Source: an uncultured Polaribacter sp.
Lineage (GTDB): Bacteria > Bacteroidota > Bacteroidia > Flavobacteriales > Flavobacteriaceae
Length of the DNA stretch: 64,000 nt
Direction of reading: 5' to 3'
NCBI RefSeq assembly: GCF_947501385.1
Contig: NZ_CANMVP010000004.1
Coordinates: forward strand, 124,001-188,000
Shown here: piece after piece, positions 26,859-37,718 of the stretch
Layout: each line of letters begins with the position of its first letter
Numbering within the stretch: the first letter of the stretch is position 1
The notes under the pieces: generated by a model
Seen by the model: only the letters and a program-made list of their open reading frames with translations
Told to the model about the DNA's origin: nothing
Databases searched by the model: none
Made by a program: the position numbers and the translations under genes

Positions 26859-29189
26859 ATGAAATTGACGCAAAAATCAAATATAAAATTAACACATGTT
26901 TTAAGTAATATACTGTTGTGTTGTTTAGTATTTTTTGTGGTTTCATGTACTTCTAAAACACCAGAAAAACAGCCTGTTGATTATATAAATCCTATGATAG
27001 GTGCTGTTACCTACGGAAAAAAGACAAAAGATGCTCATGGTTTTGGAAAAACTTTTCCAGGCGCTGCAACACCTTTTGGGTTGGTACAACTAAGTCCAGA
27101 TACGTTTACAGGCGGCGATAATGGTTCGGGGTATTCTTATGAACATTCAACTTTAGAGGGGTTCAGTTTTACGCACATGAGTGGTGTGGGTTGGTTTGGA
27201 GATTTAGGTAACTTTTTAGTAACACCAACTACAGGAAAATTAAATACAAACAGAGGTGTGCCAAAAAATCCTGAAGATGGTTATCGTTCTCGATTTTCAC
27301 ACGATACAGAAGTTACAAAAGCAGGCTATTATGCCGTAACACTTGATGATTATAATGTTAAAGCAGAACTTACTGCGGCACCTAGAGCAGGAATTATTAG
27401 GTTCACATTTCCAGAAAGTGATAGTGCCCGAGTTCAAATAGATTTATCTCGTAGAGTAGGTGGTACGTCAACAGAACAATATATAAAAGTTGAAAATGAA
27501 AATACGATTTCTGGCTGGATGAAATGTCCTCCCGAAGGCGGTGGTTGGGGAGCTGGGGCAGGAAATGCAGATTATACGGTTTATTTCTATTGTCAGTTTA
27601 GTAAACCTTTAAAAGATTATGGATTTTGGAGTGCTGGTATTCCAGATGTTCCCAGAAAAATGCGTTTTATTAGAAAAGATGACTACCAATCAGCAGTAAA
27701 AAATGCTCCAATTTTTAAAAATGAAAAAGATATCCAAGGGAAACATATCGGTTTTTATTCAAACTTTAATACCAAAGCAGGTGAACAAGTATTGGTAAAA
27801 AGTGGAATTTCTTTTGTGAATGTACAAGGGGCTAAAGAAAACCTAGAACACGATATAAATCATTGGGATTTTGATAAAGTAAAAGAGCTAGCTCGTAATA
27901 TGTGGAGTGATGCTATAAAAAATGTCACCGTTTCAGGAGGTACAGAAGCGGAAAAAACTATTTTCTATACTGCTTTATATCATACCATGATTGACCCTAG
28001 AACATTTTCAGATGTTAATGGGAATTATATAGGAGCCGACAAAAAAGTACATCAAACAAAAGATTTTACGTACCGTACTATTTTTAGTGGTTGGGATGTA
28101 TTTCGTTCACAATTTCCTTTACAAACGCTTATCAATCCAACATTAGTAAATGATGAGATTAATTCATTGCTACAAATGGCGGAATTAAGTGGTAGGGATT
28201 ATTTACCCCGTTGGGAAATGTTAAACTCATATTCAGGTTGCATGTTGGGTAATCCAGCAGTTATTGTGATTAATGATGCGTACCAAAAAGGAATCCGTAA
28301 CTACAATATTGAAAAAGCATTTCAGTATGCTTTAAATACAGTTAATAATACTGGAAATGGAGCTTTAGGATATTCAAATAATCATATTTCTAAAACCTTA
28401 GAATATGCTTATTCAGATTGGGCTTTGGGAACATTTGCGACGGCATTAAATAAACCAGAAATAGCAAAAGAATATCTTCAAAAAAGTAAAAACTATACCA
28501 ATATTTGGAATGAAGAAGTCGATTGGTTTCGTGCAAAAGACAGCTTGGGAAATTGGTTGGAATGGAAAGGAAAAACGGTTCACGGACAAGGTTGTATTGA
28601 AAGTAATCCCTATCAACAAGGTTGGTTTGTTCCACATGATATTGAAGGTTTAAAAACGTTGATGGGAGGTGAAGAAGCTTTTAAAAAGGAACTTATTTCA
28701 TTTTTTGAAAATACTCCAGAAGATTTCCTTTGGAATAACTACTACAACCACCCAAACGAACCCGTACACCACGTGCCGTTTATGCTAAATAAAGCAGGTG
28801 TACCACATTTAACCCAAAAATGGACACGTAAAATATGTGCTGATGCATACGGAATAGGACCTTACGGGTTATGTGGTAATGAAGATGTAGGGCAAATGTC
28901 TGCGTGGTATGTGTTGGCAGCTATGGGCATTCATCCTATAGCTCCCGGAGATAATAAATATCAAATAACAAGCCCAGTTTTTAATGAAATTGAAATCAAT
29001 TTAGACAACGATTATTATTCAGGTAAAACCTTTAAAATTAGAGCAAATAACAATTCAAATGAAAATATATACATACAATCTATGACTTTGAATGGCGAAC
29101 CATTAAACCGATTTTGGATAACTCATGAAGAAATTACAAAAGGTGGTATTTTAGAAATGGAAATGGGTTCAGAGCCAGTAATTAAATAA
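26859..29189 (+). CDS. GH92 alpha-mannosidase, lipoprotein
   Basis: Complete GH92 enzyme of 776 residues. I start it at ATG 26859 rather than an in-frame TTG two codons upstream. The signal peptide ends VVSC, so it is a lipoprotein. The N-terminal beta-domain begins DYINPMIGAVTYG and includes the FTHMSGVGWFGDLG block. The catalytic domain has ESNPYQQGWFVPHD (Glu581) and GNEDVGQMSAW (Glu675-Asp676). The enlarged ECPP-type loop near GGGWGAGAG is distinctive among the five GH92 proteins here. It is followed 21 bp later by a GH29 gene. Confidence 0.94.
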   Translation: MKLTQKSNIKLTHVLSNILLCCLVFFVVSCTSKTPEKQPVDYINPMIGAVTYGKKTKDAHGFGKTFPGAATPFGLVQLSPDTFTGGDNGSGYSYEHSTLEGFSFTHMSGVGWFGDLGNFLVTPTTGKLNTNRGVPKNPEDGYRSRFSHDTEVTKAGYYAVTLDDYNVKAELTAAPRAGIIRFTFPESDSARVQIDLSRRVGGTSTEQYIKVENENTISGWMKCPPEGGGWGAGAGNADYTVYFYCQFSKPLKDYGFWSAGIPDVPRKMRFIRKDDYQSAVKNAPIFKNEKDIQGKHIGFYSNFNTKAGEQVLVKSGISFVNVQGAKENLEHDINHWDFDKVKELARNMWSDAIKNVTVSGGTEAEKTIFYTALYHTMIDPRTFSDVNGNYIGADKKVHQTKDFTYRTIFSGWDVFRSQFPLQTLINPTLVNDEINSLLQMAELSGRDYLPRWEMLNSYSGCMLGNPAVIVINDAYQKGIRNYNIEKAFQYALNTVNNTGNGALGYSNNHISKTLEYAYSDWALGTFATALNKPEIAKEYLQKSKNYTNIWNEEVDWFRAKDSLGNWLEWKGKTVHGQGCIESNPYQQGWFVPHDIEGLKTLMGGEEAFKKELISFFENTPEDFLWNNYYNHPNEPVHHVPFMLNKAGVPHLTQKWTRKICADAYGIGPYGLCGNEDVGQMSAWYVLAAMGIHPIAPGDNKYQITSPVFNEIEINLDNDYYSGKTFKIRANNNSNENIYIQSMTLNGEPLNRFWITHEEITKGGILEMEMGSEPVIK

Positions 29190-29210
29190 AAAAAACAGTA
29201 AAAAATCAAT

Positions 29211-30524
29211 ATGAAAAAGATAATTCTTATAGCTGCGTTTAATTTAGTGGTTTTAATAACTAAAGCTCAAGATTACCAATATCCAATGCCCGAATATACG
29301 CCAACAAAAGAGAACTTGGAAGCTCGTAAAGACTTTCAAGATATGAAATTTGGTATGTTCGTACATTGGGGGATTTATAGTGTATTAGGAGATGGCGAAT
29401 GGGTGATGTTTCAACAGAAAATAAAATACCCAACTTATAAAAGATTAGCTGATTTCTTTAATCCTCAGGCATTTAATGCTAGAGAATGGGTAGCCGCAGC
29501 CAAATCTGCTGGCATGAAATATATCACCGTGACTACAAGACATCATGATAGTTTTAGCATGTTCGATACAGAGGCTTCCGATTATAATATTGTAGATGCG
29601 ACACCTTATGGTAAAGACCCCATGAAAGAATTGGCAGAAGCCTGCAAAGCAGAAGGGCTGCAATTAAATTTTTACTATTCTTTATTAGATTGGGCAAGAG
29701 AAGATTATGGATTTGGACAAAAAATAGTAGATGGTAAACCTGTTGATGCCGATTGGGACAGTTATATTAAATTTATGAAAACCCAGCTAACGGAGTTGCT
29801 TACCAATTATGGTGAAATAGGTGTGATTTGGTTTGACGGCCACTGGGAACGTAAAAAGGCTAATTGGCATTATGACGAAATTTATACTTTAATTCATGAA
29901 TTAAGTCCGAATACCTTGATAGCAAATAACCATCATTTAACGCCCATTCCGGGAGAAGACATACAAACTTTTGAAAGGGATTTACCAGGTGAAAATAAAG
30001 GCGGTTATAGCGAAGGTGTTCAAGTTAGTCAGTTACCATTGGAGTCTTGCGCAACTATGGCGAAATCTTGGGGATTTAATTTGAACGATAAACAATTCAA
30101 AAGCACCAAACAAATTATACATTTTTTAGTAAAAGCATCTGGTAAAAATGGTAATTTATTATTGAACGTTGGCCCGATGCCAAACGGTAAAATTCAGCCA
30201 GAATTTATTGAAACTTTAAAAGAAGTTGGTGAATGGACTTCAAAATATGGCGAAAGTATTTATGGCACTCGAGGTGATATTATAAAAACTCAAGATTGGG
30301 GAACGGTCACTAGAAAAGGAAATAAACTATATGTGCATATTTTAAATCCATTATCAGAGCCGTATCTGTTTATTCCTGAATTTGAGTATAAGATTAAATC
30401 AGCGACTTCTTTTGATAGTAATGAAAAGATAAAATTCAAACAGCAAAAAGAGGGGACTTTTTTATATGTTGATACTAAAAATTTAAATGAAATTGATAAA
30501 ATTATCAAGCTGACAATTAAATAA
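29211..30524 (+). CDS. GH29 alpha-L-fucosidase 3
   Basis: A 437-residue secreted GH29 enzyme with Sec signal (ending TKAQ). FGMFVHWGIYSVLG, TTRHHDSFSMFDTEASDYN, IWFDGHW (Asp209 as nucleophile) and GNLLLNVGPMPNG are the barrel landmarks, and a short C-terminal beta-domain is present, so this is a standard-length member. It lies between two GH92 genes in the same operon, which suits removal of core or antennal fucose before mannose trimming. Confidence 0.94.
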   Translation: MKKIILIAAFNLVVLITKAQDYQYPMPEYTPTKENLEARKDFQDMKFGMFVHWGIYSVLGDGEWVMFQQKIKYPTYKRLADFFNPQAFNAREWVAAAKSAGMKYITVTTRHHDSFSMFDTEASDYNIVDATPYGKDPMKELAEACKAEGLQLNFYYSLLDWAREDYGFGQKIVDGKPVDADWDSYIKFMKTQLTELLTNYGEIGVIWFDGHWERKKANWHYDEIYTLIHELSPNTLIANNHHLTPIPGEDIQTFERDLPGENKGGYSEGVQVSQLPLESCATMAKSWGFNLNDKQFKSTKQIIHFLVKASGKNGNLLLNVGPMPNGKIQPEFIETLKEVGEWTSKYGESIYGTRGDIIKTQDWGTVTRKGNKLYVHILNPLSEPYLFIPEFEYKIKSATSFDSNEKIKFKQQKEGTFLYVDTKNLNEIDKIIKLTIK

Positions 30525-30562
30525 AACTTGTCTTAATGAATGCTTAAACTTTAAATTTTAAA

Positions 30563-32779
30563 ATGAAAAAACACCTATGTATAGCTTTGATTTTGCTTGT
30601 TAGCTTTATGTCTTGCAAGAAAAAGGATGCGCTTTCTGAAAAAGTAAAGTTAACCAGTTATGTAAATACCTTTACAGGAACTGATGGTCCAGGAAACACC
30701 TACCCAGGAGCCGTGGTGCCTTTTGGAATGGTACAATTAAGTCCCGATAATGGTTTACCAGGTTGGGATAGAATTGCGGGCTATTTTTACCCCGATTCTA
30801 CTATAGCGGGCTTTAGTCATACCCACCTTTCGGGTACAGGAGCTGGCGATATGTACGATTTATTGGTGATGCCTTTAAATAGCAGATTTACTGAAAGTTT
30901 AACGCCAGAAGGAAGATACAGACCGTATTCTAAATTCTCACATGACCAAGAAAAAGCGAGTCCAGGATATTATTTGGTAGATTTATTAAGTTCAGGAATT
31001 AAGGCAGAATTAACCACAACCGCTCGTGTTGGGTTTCATCAATACACATTTCCAGAAGATGAGAAAAGTCAGATTATCCTAGATTTAGGATATAGCTTAA
31101 ATTGGGATAAGCCTGTGGATACAAAAATTACTATTGAGGACAATCAAACCATTTCGGGCTACAGAAAATCAACAGGATGGGCAAAAGACCAACGGGTTTA
31201 TTTTGTGATGACATTTTCTAAAGCTTTTGATACAGCGCAATTATTTAAAAATTCAGAAGAAAAAGATAGCATCAGTGTTACTGGAAAATTCACACGTATT
31301 GTAGCTAATTATAAAACGTCTGAAGATGAAAAAATTCAAGTAAAAGTAGCTTTATCATCAGCAAGTATAGCAGGAGCAAGAAAAAATTTAGAAGTAGAAT
31401 TACCACATTGGGATTTTGAACAAACCGTTGAGAAGGCTAGTAATATTTGGGAGACCTATCTTTCAAAAATAAAAATAAAAGGAACGGAATCTCAAAAAGA
31501 ATTGTTTTACACCAATTTATATCATGTTTTTTTAACACCATCCTTACATAGTGATATTGGCGGCGCATATAAAGGAGCAGATGGTAAAGTTCATATAGCA
31601 AATGGTTATAACAAATATGATACCTTTTCATTATGGGATACCTTCAGGGCAACACATCCATTATATACCATTTTAGCACCTAAGGAAACGCAAGACATGG
31701 TGAAATCTTTTTTATCGCATTATGATGAAACAGGATTGCTTCCAGTGTGGTCTTTAGCAGGAAATGAAACTAATATGATGATTGGTTATCATGCCGTTCC
31801 TGTTATTGTTGATGCTTATTTTAAAGGGATTCCTATGGATTCTAAAAAGGCTTTGGAAGCCTGTGTAGCATCAGCAACAGAAAAAGGCAGACAAATAGAC
31901 ACGTACATGGAATTAGGTTATGTTCCCACAAGTGAAGAAGGAGAGAGTTGGTCAGTGTCTAAAACCTTAGAATATGCTTACGACGATTGGTGTATTGCAC
32001 AGTTAGCTGAAGCTTTGGGTAAAGAGGGTATTAAAAAAATATTTTTAGAAAGAGCCAATAATTGGAAAAACTTATACGATTCTAAATCTACATTTTTCCG
32101 ACCTAAAAGTGAAACTGGTAAATTTAGTAGTCCTTTTTCCGCGAAAGCGTATACCAGAGAATTTTGTGAAAGTAATGCGTGGCAATATTTCTGGTTTGTA
32201 CCGCATGACATAAATGGTTTAATAAATACTTTAGGTAAAGAACAATTTACTGCAAAGTTAGATTCTATGTTTACATATTATCCTTCATCAGAAGATAAAC
32301 TTCCCATTTTCAGCACGGGCATGATTGGGCAATATGCTCATGGAAACGAACCAAGTCATCATGTTTCATATTTATACAATAACATAGGACAACATTGGAA
32401 AACACAGCAAATGGTTCGTAAAATTATAGAAACCCAATATAGTACGAAACCTAACGGCTATTGTGGAAATGAAGACTGCGGACAAATGTCTGCATGGTTA
32501 GTGTTTTCATCCATGGGCCTTTATCCTGTAAATCCAGCAGATGGTATTTATAGTATAACTTCTCCTTTTGTAAAAGAAGCGGCTATTCAATTAGAGAATA
32601 ACAAACAGTTTGTAATAACTACTGAAAATCAATCCAAAGAGAATTTTTATATACAGTCGATTACCTTTAACGGAAACCCTTATAATGAACTTACTATTAG
32701 TCATAAACAAATTATGGCAGGCGGAAAATTACATTTTGTGTTGGGGAATGTTCCTAATAAAGAATTGATTAAAAAATAA
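30563..32779 (+). CDS. GH92 alpha-mannosidase, lipoprotein (paralogue of the left-edge gene)
   Basis: Complete GH92 enzyme of 738 residues, lipoprotein signal (SFMSC). Landmarks are YVNTFTGTDGPGNTYPGA, GNETNMMIGYHAVPV, FCESNAWQYFWFVPHD (Glu536) and GNEDCGQMSAW (Glu637-Asp638). The NETN block, the QYAHGNEPSHHVSYLYN block and the C-terminal GGKLHFVLGNVPNK tail match the partial GH92 at position 1 closely, so both probably cut the same or a related linkage (the alpha-1,2 type is usual for this version, but I cannot prove it). It is 4 bp from the GH20 gene. Confidence 0.95.
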   Translation: MKKHLCIALILLVSFMSCKKKDALSEKVKLTSYVNTFTGTDGPGNTYPGAVVPFGMVQLSPDNGLPGWDRIAGYFYPDSTIAGFSHTHLSGTGAGDMYDLLVMPLNSRFTESLTPEGRYRPYSKFSHDQEKASPGYYLVDLLSSGIKAELTTTARVGFHQYTFPEDEKSQIILDLGYSLNWDKPVDTKITIEDNQTISGYRKSTGWAKDQRVYFVMTFSKAFDTAQLFKNSEEKDSISVTGKFTRIVANYKTSEDEKIQVKVALSSASIAGARKNLEVELPHWDFEQTVEKASNIWETYLSKIKIKGTESQKELFYTNLYHVFLTPSLHSDIGGAYKGADGKVHIANGYNKYDTFSLWDTFRATHPLYTILAPKETQDMVKSFLSHYDETGLLPVWSLAGNETNMMIGYHAVPVIVDAYFKGIPMDSKKALEACVASATEKGRQIDTYMELGYVPTSEEGESWSVSKTLEYAYDDWCIAQLAEALGKEGIKKIFLERANNWKNLYDSKSTFFRPKSETGKFSSPFSAKAYTREFCESNAWQYFWFVPHDINGLINTLGKEQFTAKLDSMFTYYPSSEDKLPIFSTGMIGQYAHGNEPSHHVSYLYNNIGQHWKTQQMVRKIIETQYSTKPNGYCGNEDCGQMSAWLVFSSMGLYPVNPADGIYSITSPFVKEAAIQLENNKQFVITTENQSKENFYIQSITFNGNPYNELTISHKQIMAGGKLHFVLGNVPNKELIKK

Positions 32780-32783
32780 TATT

Positions 32784-35120
32784 ATGAAAACGAAATTGTG
32801 GTTTATGTTTTTAAGTGTTTTAATGCTTACATCTTGTATTAAGAAAGAACTAAAACTAGGCAAAATATCTATTATACCTTTACCAACAGAATTAATCGCA
32901 GGTGAAGAACATTTTGTAATTAAAGAAAACACCACAGTTTCTGTAGAAAATGAACAACAAGAAGTAATTGCTAAGCGATTTTTTAATCAGTTTGAAAACG
33001 TTTCGGGATGGATACTAGAAGTTAAGTTGGGTAAAGAAGAAGGAGACATCATATTCAGTACAGATACTTCTATTGAAGAAGAAGGTTATCAACTTCATAT
33101 CAATAAAACAAAAATTCAAATAAAAGCAGCATCAGGCGCTGGTTTTTTCTATGCTTTGCAGAGTTTAAAACAATTGTTACCAGCATCATTTTATTCACAA
33201 GAGGAGCAAAGCAATGTTGTTTGGGGCGTTCCTGCTGTCATTATTAAAGATAAACCCGCTTTTAAATGGAGAGGACATATGCTAGATGTGTCACGTCATT
33301 TTTTTAATAAAGAACAAGTTAAAGATGTCATTGATTATATGGCTGAAATTAAACTGAATCGTTTTCATTGGCACTTGTCAGATGATCAAGGATGGCGATT
33401 AGAGATCAAAAAATATCCAAAACTAACAGAAGTTGGTGCATGGCGAGTTGATTACAATATTACAGATGAAAGTCTTTCGAATTGGTGGGGAAGACCTGTA
33501 CAAAAAGAAGGTGAAAAAGCCACTTATGGTGGGTTTTATACCCAAGATGACATTAAAGAAATTGTAGCGTATGCTAAAGAGCGTTTTATAGAAATAATAC
33601 CAGAATTAGATATGCCAGGGCATTCATTGGCCACCATTGCTTCCTATCCAGAAATATCCTGTACGGGTGGTCCCTTTTATGTTGCTACTGGTGGCGTTAT
33701 GAAAAACAATACGCTTTGCCCAGGTAAAGAGGCAACTTTTGAATTTGTAGAAAATGTTTTAGAAGAAGTAATAGATTTGTTTCCTTTTGAATACATACAT
33801 ATTGGAGGTGATGAATGCAATAAAGAGTCTTGGAAAATAGACCCCGATTGTCAACAACGTATAAAAGATGAAAACTTAGCTGATGAAAAAGAGCTTCAAA
33901 GTTATTTTGTTAAACGTGTGGAAAAAATGGTGAATGCTCGAGGTAAAAACATGATTGGTTGGGATGAGATTTTAGAAGGCGGTTTAGCGCCCAATGCAAC
34001 TGTGATGTCATGGCGGGGTGAAAAAGGCGGTATTGCTGCTGCCAGAGCCGGGCATGATGTGATTATGACGCCAGCAAAGTATTGTTATTTAGATTTAAAA
34101 CAGGGTGATGACGATTTAGAACCAAATTTGGGTTACAGTTACAGTTTTCTAAAAGAAGCCTATCACTATAAAATTATATCCGATAGCTTAACACAAGCTC
34201 AAGGAAAGCACGTTTTGGGAATACAAGGTAATTTATGGACAGAATCTATTAGTGATTGGGGGAAGCTAACCTACATGACTTTTCCAAGATTATATGCCAT
34301 TGCAGAAAATGGTTGGACACAAGAAAAATCTAAAGATTGGGATAGTTTTACAACGCGACTGCTTGATCAATTTAAACGGTTTGATGCTCAAGGTGTGCGT
34401 TATGCAACGAGTGCTTTTAATGTAAAAATAAATCATAGTGGTAATGCAAAAGGTGCTATCGATATTTCTTTGCAGTCTGAAGTTGAAGGCTTAGATATTT
34501 ATTACACTTTGGATGGTAGTGAACCTTCATTAAACTCTAATAAATATGAAGGTGCGTTTTCTATTGATACAACAACTACTATAAAGTCTACTAGTTTTTT
34601 TAAAGGCAAACAAGTAGGAAACATATCAGAAAAACATTTTCCCATACATAAAGCTTTTGGTACTAAAGTTATTTATCATTCAGATGTCGTTAATCCGAAG
34701 GAAACAGATGAAATTGATAAACTAGTTGATTTAAACTACGGCAAACTTCATCGATGGGATTCCAATTGGCAAACTATAAAAGGTAATTTAGAAGTAGATA
34801 TTATTTTCCCAGAACCTATTGAAATTCAAAAACTAGAAGTAACCAGTTTACGATTCACTATTGGCGGTGTTTATGTACCAGAATATATTGAAATATATGG
34901 CTCGCAAGATGGAAAATCGTATGCCAAATTGGGCGAAATTCATCAAATAGATGAAAGTCATACACAAGGCAGAAATAAAATAAAGTCCATAATTAGTTTT
35001 GATAAAACTTTAGTAAAATCAATAAAAGTAAAAGCAAAAAGCGTACATCCAATACCAGAAGGTCATCATCAAGCTGGAGTTGCTTCAAAAATACAAGTGG
35101 ATGAATTAGTGGTTTATTAA
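32784..35120 (+). CDS. GH20 beta-N-acetylhexosaminidase (2), lipoprotein
   Basis: A 778-residue lipoprotein (LTSC). It has a GH20b domain, then a catalytic barrel with FKWRGHMLDVSRHFF and HIGGDECNKESW carrying Asp343-Glu344. A chitobiase-type C-terminal repeat (GLDIYYTLDGSEP, about 570-620) and a final discoidin-like module (VYVPEYIEIYGSQDG) follow. It is the same length and design as the GH20 at 7977, so the two are paralogues feeding the A and B gene sets. It ends block B, tail to tail with the symporter gene on the other strand with only 11 bp between stops and no clear terminator. Confidence 0.95.
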   Translation: MKTKLWFMFLSVLMLTSCIKKELKLGKISIIPLPTELIAGEEHFVIKENTTVSVENEQQEVIAKRFFNQFENVSGWILEVKLGKEEGDIIFSTDTSIEEEGYQLHINKTKIQIKAASGAGFFYALQSLKQLLPASFYSQEEQSNVVWGVPAVIIKDKPAFKWRGHMLDVSRHFFNKEQVKDVIDYMAEIKLNRFHWHLSDDQGWRLEIKKYPKLTEVGAWRVDYNITDESLSNWWGRPVQKEGEKATYGGFYTQDDIKEIVAYAKERFIEIIPELDMPGHSLATIASYPEISCTGGPFYVATGGVMKNNTLCPGKEATFEFVENVLEEVIDLFPFEYIHIGGDECNKESWKIDPDCQQRIKDENLADEKELQSYFVKRVEKMVNARGKNMIGWDEILEGGLAPNATVMSWRGEKGGIAAARAGHDVIMTPAKYCYLDLKQGDDDLEPNLGYSYSFLKEAYHYKIISDSLTQAQGKHVLGIQGNLWTESISDWGKLTYMTFPRLYAIAENGWTQEKSKDWDSFTTRLLDQFKRFDAQGVRYATSAFNVKINHSGNAKGAIDISLQSEVEGLDIYYTLDGSEPSLNSNKYEGAFSIDTTTTIKSTSFFKGKQVGNISEKHFPIHKAFGTKVIYHSDVVNPKETDEIDKLVDLNYGKLHRWDSNWQTIKGNLEVDIIFPEPIEIQKLEVTSLRFTIGGVYVPEYIEIYGSQDGKSYAKLGEIHQIDESHTQGRNKIKSIISFDKTLVKSIKVKAKSVHPIPEGHHQAGVASKIQVDELVVY

Positions 35121-35131
35121 TTGTTCAGTTT

Positions 35132-36709
35132 TCAATTTTTACCTAATAAAATATAAATAACTATGGTTATTAAGCATAAAAAAATAGACATATGCTTGGT
35201 GTATTTCCACTCTTTCAAGTCTACAATGTGTAAATCTTCTTGTTTGAAATCTTTATCTGATGGATAAAAATGTGACACGCCGAACATAACTGCTAAATTT
35301 AGCAAAAATTCTATCCCCCAGATATGTACAAAATGAACATTAACTCTAAAAATAAAGGTTGTTAGAATATAGAATGCTAAACCTACGAATAATGCAGCCT
35401 TGGCACCCATAGCAGATATTTTTTTAAGAAAAAACCCAGCTAGCATGATTGAGGCAATAGGAATAAAAAAAATTCCATTTAATTGTTGTAGTAATTGGTA
35501 CAAACCATCTGGAGCATTAGCTACCATCGGTGCTACAAGAATTGCAAAAACAGCTAAAATGGCAGAAGTTAACTTCCCTACTTTAACTAATTTTTTATCG
35601 CTACTTGCTTTTCCAAAATGTCTCTTATAAACATCTATACTAAAAATAGTGGCAGCACTATTTAAAACACTATTAAAAGTACTCAATACAGCTCCCATAA
35701 CTATAGCAGCAAAAATTCCCACTAACCCAACAGGCAATACTTTTTTAATAAGTTCTGGATATATCATGTCCTGGTTATCGTAAAGTGAATCGCCATAATA
35801 ATAAAACCCAATAACCCCTGGTAAAATTATTATAATTGGCACCAATATTTTTAAAACCCCTGTAAATAATAACCCTTTTTGGGCTTCCACTAAATTCTTA
35901 GCACCTAAAGCACGTTGAATAATGGTTTGATTCATACTCCAAAAATAGAGTTGGTTGATAATTAACCCCGTAAAAAGAACTCCAAAAGGCAAAACCGAAT
36001 CTTTTGCACCTATAACATTAAACTTTTCAGGACTGTGAGCATACACTTTACTTAATCCAGTAAGCGGATTGCCATCACCAATACTAACTAAAGCGATTAA
36101 CGGAATTGCTAATCCACCAATTAAAAGTCCGTAACCATTAATCGTATCTGAAACAGCTACTGCTTTTAAGCCACCAAATATGGCATAAATAGAACCCAAA
36201 ACCCCAATGGCGACAACAGTAATCCATAGGCCTTCTTGTTTTGATACTTCTAAAACTTCTGAGATGTTAAAAATACTTTCTATATTAATAGCCCCTGTGT
36301 AAAGTACAATTGGCAATAATGTTACTATAAATGAAATCATTAAAAACAATGCAACCAAAGTTCTTGTTGTACTATCAAATCGTTTTTCTAAATATTGAGG
36401 TATCGTTGTGAGTCCCATTTTTAAATATCTAGGAACAAAATAGATAGCTGCGGCTACTAATGCTAAGGCTGAAGTGACTTCCCAAGCTATAATAATAAAT
36501 CCGTTTTTATAAGAAGACCCATTCATACCAATTAAGTGTTCGGTAGAAATATTAGTTAATAGCATGGAGCCCGCAATTACAACACCTGTTAAACTTCTTC
36601 CCCCAAGAAAATAACCATCTTGCGAATCTAATTTTTCTTTTCTTAATTTAAACCAAGAATAAAAAGCGACAAAACCTGTAAAGGCAATAAACGTAAGAAC
36701 AGTATACAT
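35132..36709 (-). CDS. Sodium/solute symporter, inositol- or sugar-type (SSS/SLC5)
   Basis: Inner-membrane Na+/solute symporter of 525 residues with 13-14 membrane segments. It has the SSS signature (SQDGYFLGGRSLTGVVIAGS, LLTNISTEHLIGMNG) and the conserved GGLKAVAVSDTING stretch. It resembles the SGLT/SMIT-like branch, which includes mammalian Na+/myo-inositol carriers, more than the symporter in block A. It follows the inositol oxygenase gene by 93 bp on the same strand, downstream of the same predicted promoter. That makes myo-inositol the most economical substrate guess; a hexose or uronate is the alternative. Confidence 0.9.
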   Translation of the reverse strand: MYTVLTFIAFTGFVAFYSWFKLRKEKLDSQDGYFLGGRSLTGVVIAGSMLLTNISTEHLIGMNGSSYKNGFIIIAWEVTSALALVAAAIYFVPRYLKMGLTTIPQYLEKRFDSTTRTLVALFLMISFIVTLLPIVLYTGAINIESIFNISEVLEVSKQEGLWITVVAIGVLGSIYAIFGGLKAVAVSDTINGYGLLIGGLAIPLIALVSIGDGNPLTGLSKVYAHSPEKFNVIGAKDSVLPFGVLFTGLIINQLYFWSMNQTIIQRALGAKNLVEAQKGLLFTGVLKILVPIIIILPGVIGFYYYGDSLYDNQDMIYPELIKKVLPVGLVGIFAAIVMGAVLSTFNSVLNSAATIFSIDVYKRHFGKASSDKKLVKVGKLTSAILAVFAILVAPMVANAPDGLYQLLQQLNGIFFIPIASIMLAGFFLKKISAMGAKAALFVGLAFYILTTFIFRVNVHFVHIWGIEFLLNLAVMFGVSHFYPSDKDFKQEDLHIVDLKEWKYTKHMSIFLCLITIVIYILLGKN

Positions 36710-36802
36710 TATGGTTAGTTTAGTTGTGAAAAGAAAAATATCTTTTAAATGAATACAATTATATATTCAAAAAAAAGCGCATTGCAGTATGGTAACTTTA
36801 AT

Positions 36803-37681
36803 TTAAAATTTCAATTTTTCTGGCAAATATTTAGACACTAATGCTTTGTAGTAAGGAAGTAATGCTTTGGCATCTGGTGGAACTGGTGCTTTTGAATATA
36901 AATCGTAGGGATTGAATTTTTTAACCCACTCAAACATTTCAACGTCTTTCTCATTCATTAAATGTACATAATCATTTTCGCGATGTTGTGAATAAAATGA
37001 ATGATATCGTATCATATATAAAGCAGGGTCTGGCAAATAATCTTTAAATATCTGGTATAAATATTCATCATGTCCCCAACTCATTTTTACGTTATCCAAT
37101 CCACAGTTTGGCTTATAAATACCATATTTGGTATTATATTTTTCATTCGTGTAATCTGGGTTTTCTTTAAAGAATTCTGAATACACAATTTTGTCTGAAT
37201 AGGCACAACCAACAGGAAACGTATCGCCTACAACGGCCCATTGTGGCTCACCAAACAAGCATAAAATTTTTCCTAAATCATGCACAAATCCAGTTAGCAC
37301 AAACCAATCTGGATGTCCGTCTGCCCTAATAGCCTCAGAGGTTTGCAATAAATGTTGCATTTGGTCCAAATCTATATCTGGGTCACTATCGTCTACCAAA
37401 GTATTTAAAAAATCTACGGCTTCCCAGATAGACATCTCCTTTTTGTTAAACTTCAAAAACTCTTCCTCTTTATAACAAACAAAATCATAAGTCTGATACG
37501 TATGATTTAATCTGTAAAACTCTCTAACAGTATCTAATCTCTCAGAATCTATATAATTGCGAAATTCTTCTTTTTCCTTTTTTGTTTCAGCTGGATCTGG
37601 GTATCTTACCAACAAATCATTCTCCCAATCATCAACATTATCCATAGGGTTTTCAGAATCAATATTTAAAGGCTTTTTCAT
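36803..37681 (-). CDS. myo-Inositol oxygenase (MIOX)
   Basis: Non-haem di-iron enzyme that opens myo-inositol with O2 to D-glucuronate; 292 residues, no signal peptide, cytoplasmic. The family is certain: [67 protein letters not shown] and FNPYDLYSK are all present. All six iron ligands of the mouse enzyme have counterparts: His110, His134, Asp135, His204, His227 and Asp260. MIOX is best known from eukaryotes, though bacterial homologues exist in flavobacteria. A strong regulatory element (37719-37777) precedes it, so it starts its own unit with the symporter. Its presence in a PUL implies that the target releases inositol. Confidence 0.96.
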   Translation of the reverse strand: MKKPLNIDSENPMDNVDDWENDLLVRYPDPAETKKEKEEFRNYIDSERLDTVREFYRLNHTYQTYDFVCYKEEEFLKFNKKEMSIWEAVDFLNTLVDDSDPDIDLDQMQHLLQTSEAIRADGHPDWFVLTGFVHDLGKILCLFGEPQWAVVGDTFPVGCAYSDKIVYSEFFKENPDYTNEKYNTKYGIYKPNCGLDNVKMSWGHDEYLYQIFKDYLPDPALYMIRYHSFYSQHRENDYVHLMNEKDVEMFEWVKKFNPYDLYSKAPVPPDAKALLPYYKALVSKYLPEKLKF

Positions 37682-37718
37682 TACTTAAATTAATTTATTG
37701 AATAAAAACTATAATAAA

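Noticed and set aside
12888..35120. Block B as a fucoidan PUL
   Set aside because: Sulfatases and fucosidases fit, but no endo-fucoidanase is present, and GH92, GH20 and the neighbouring glycosylasparaginase point to glycoprotein glycans.
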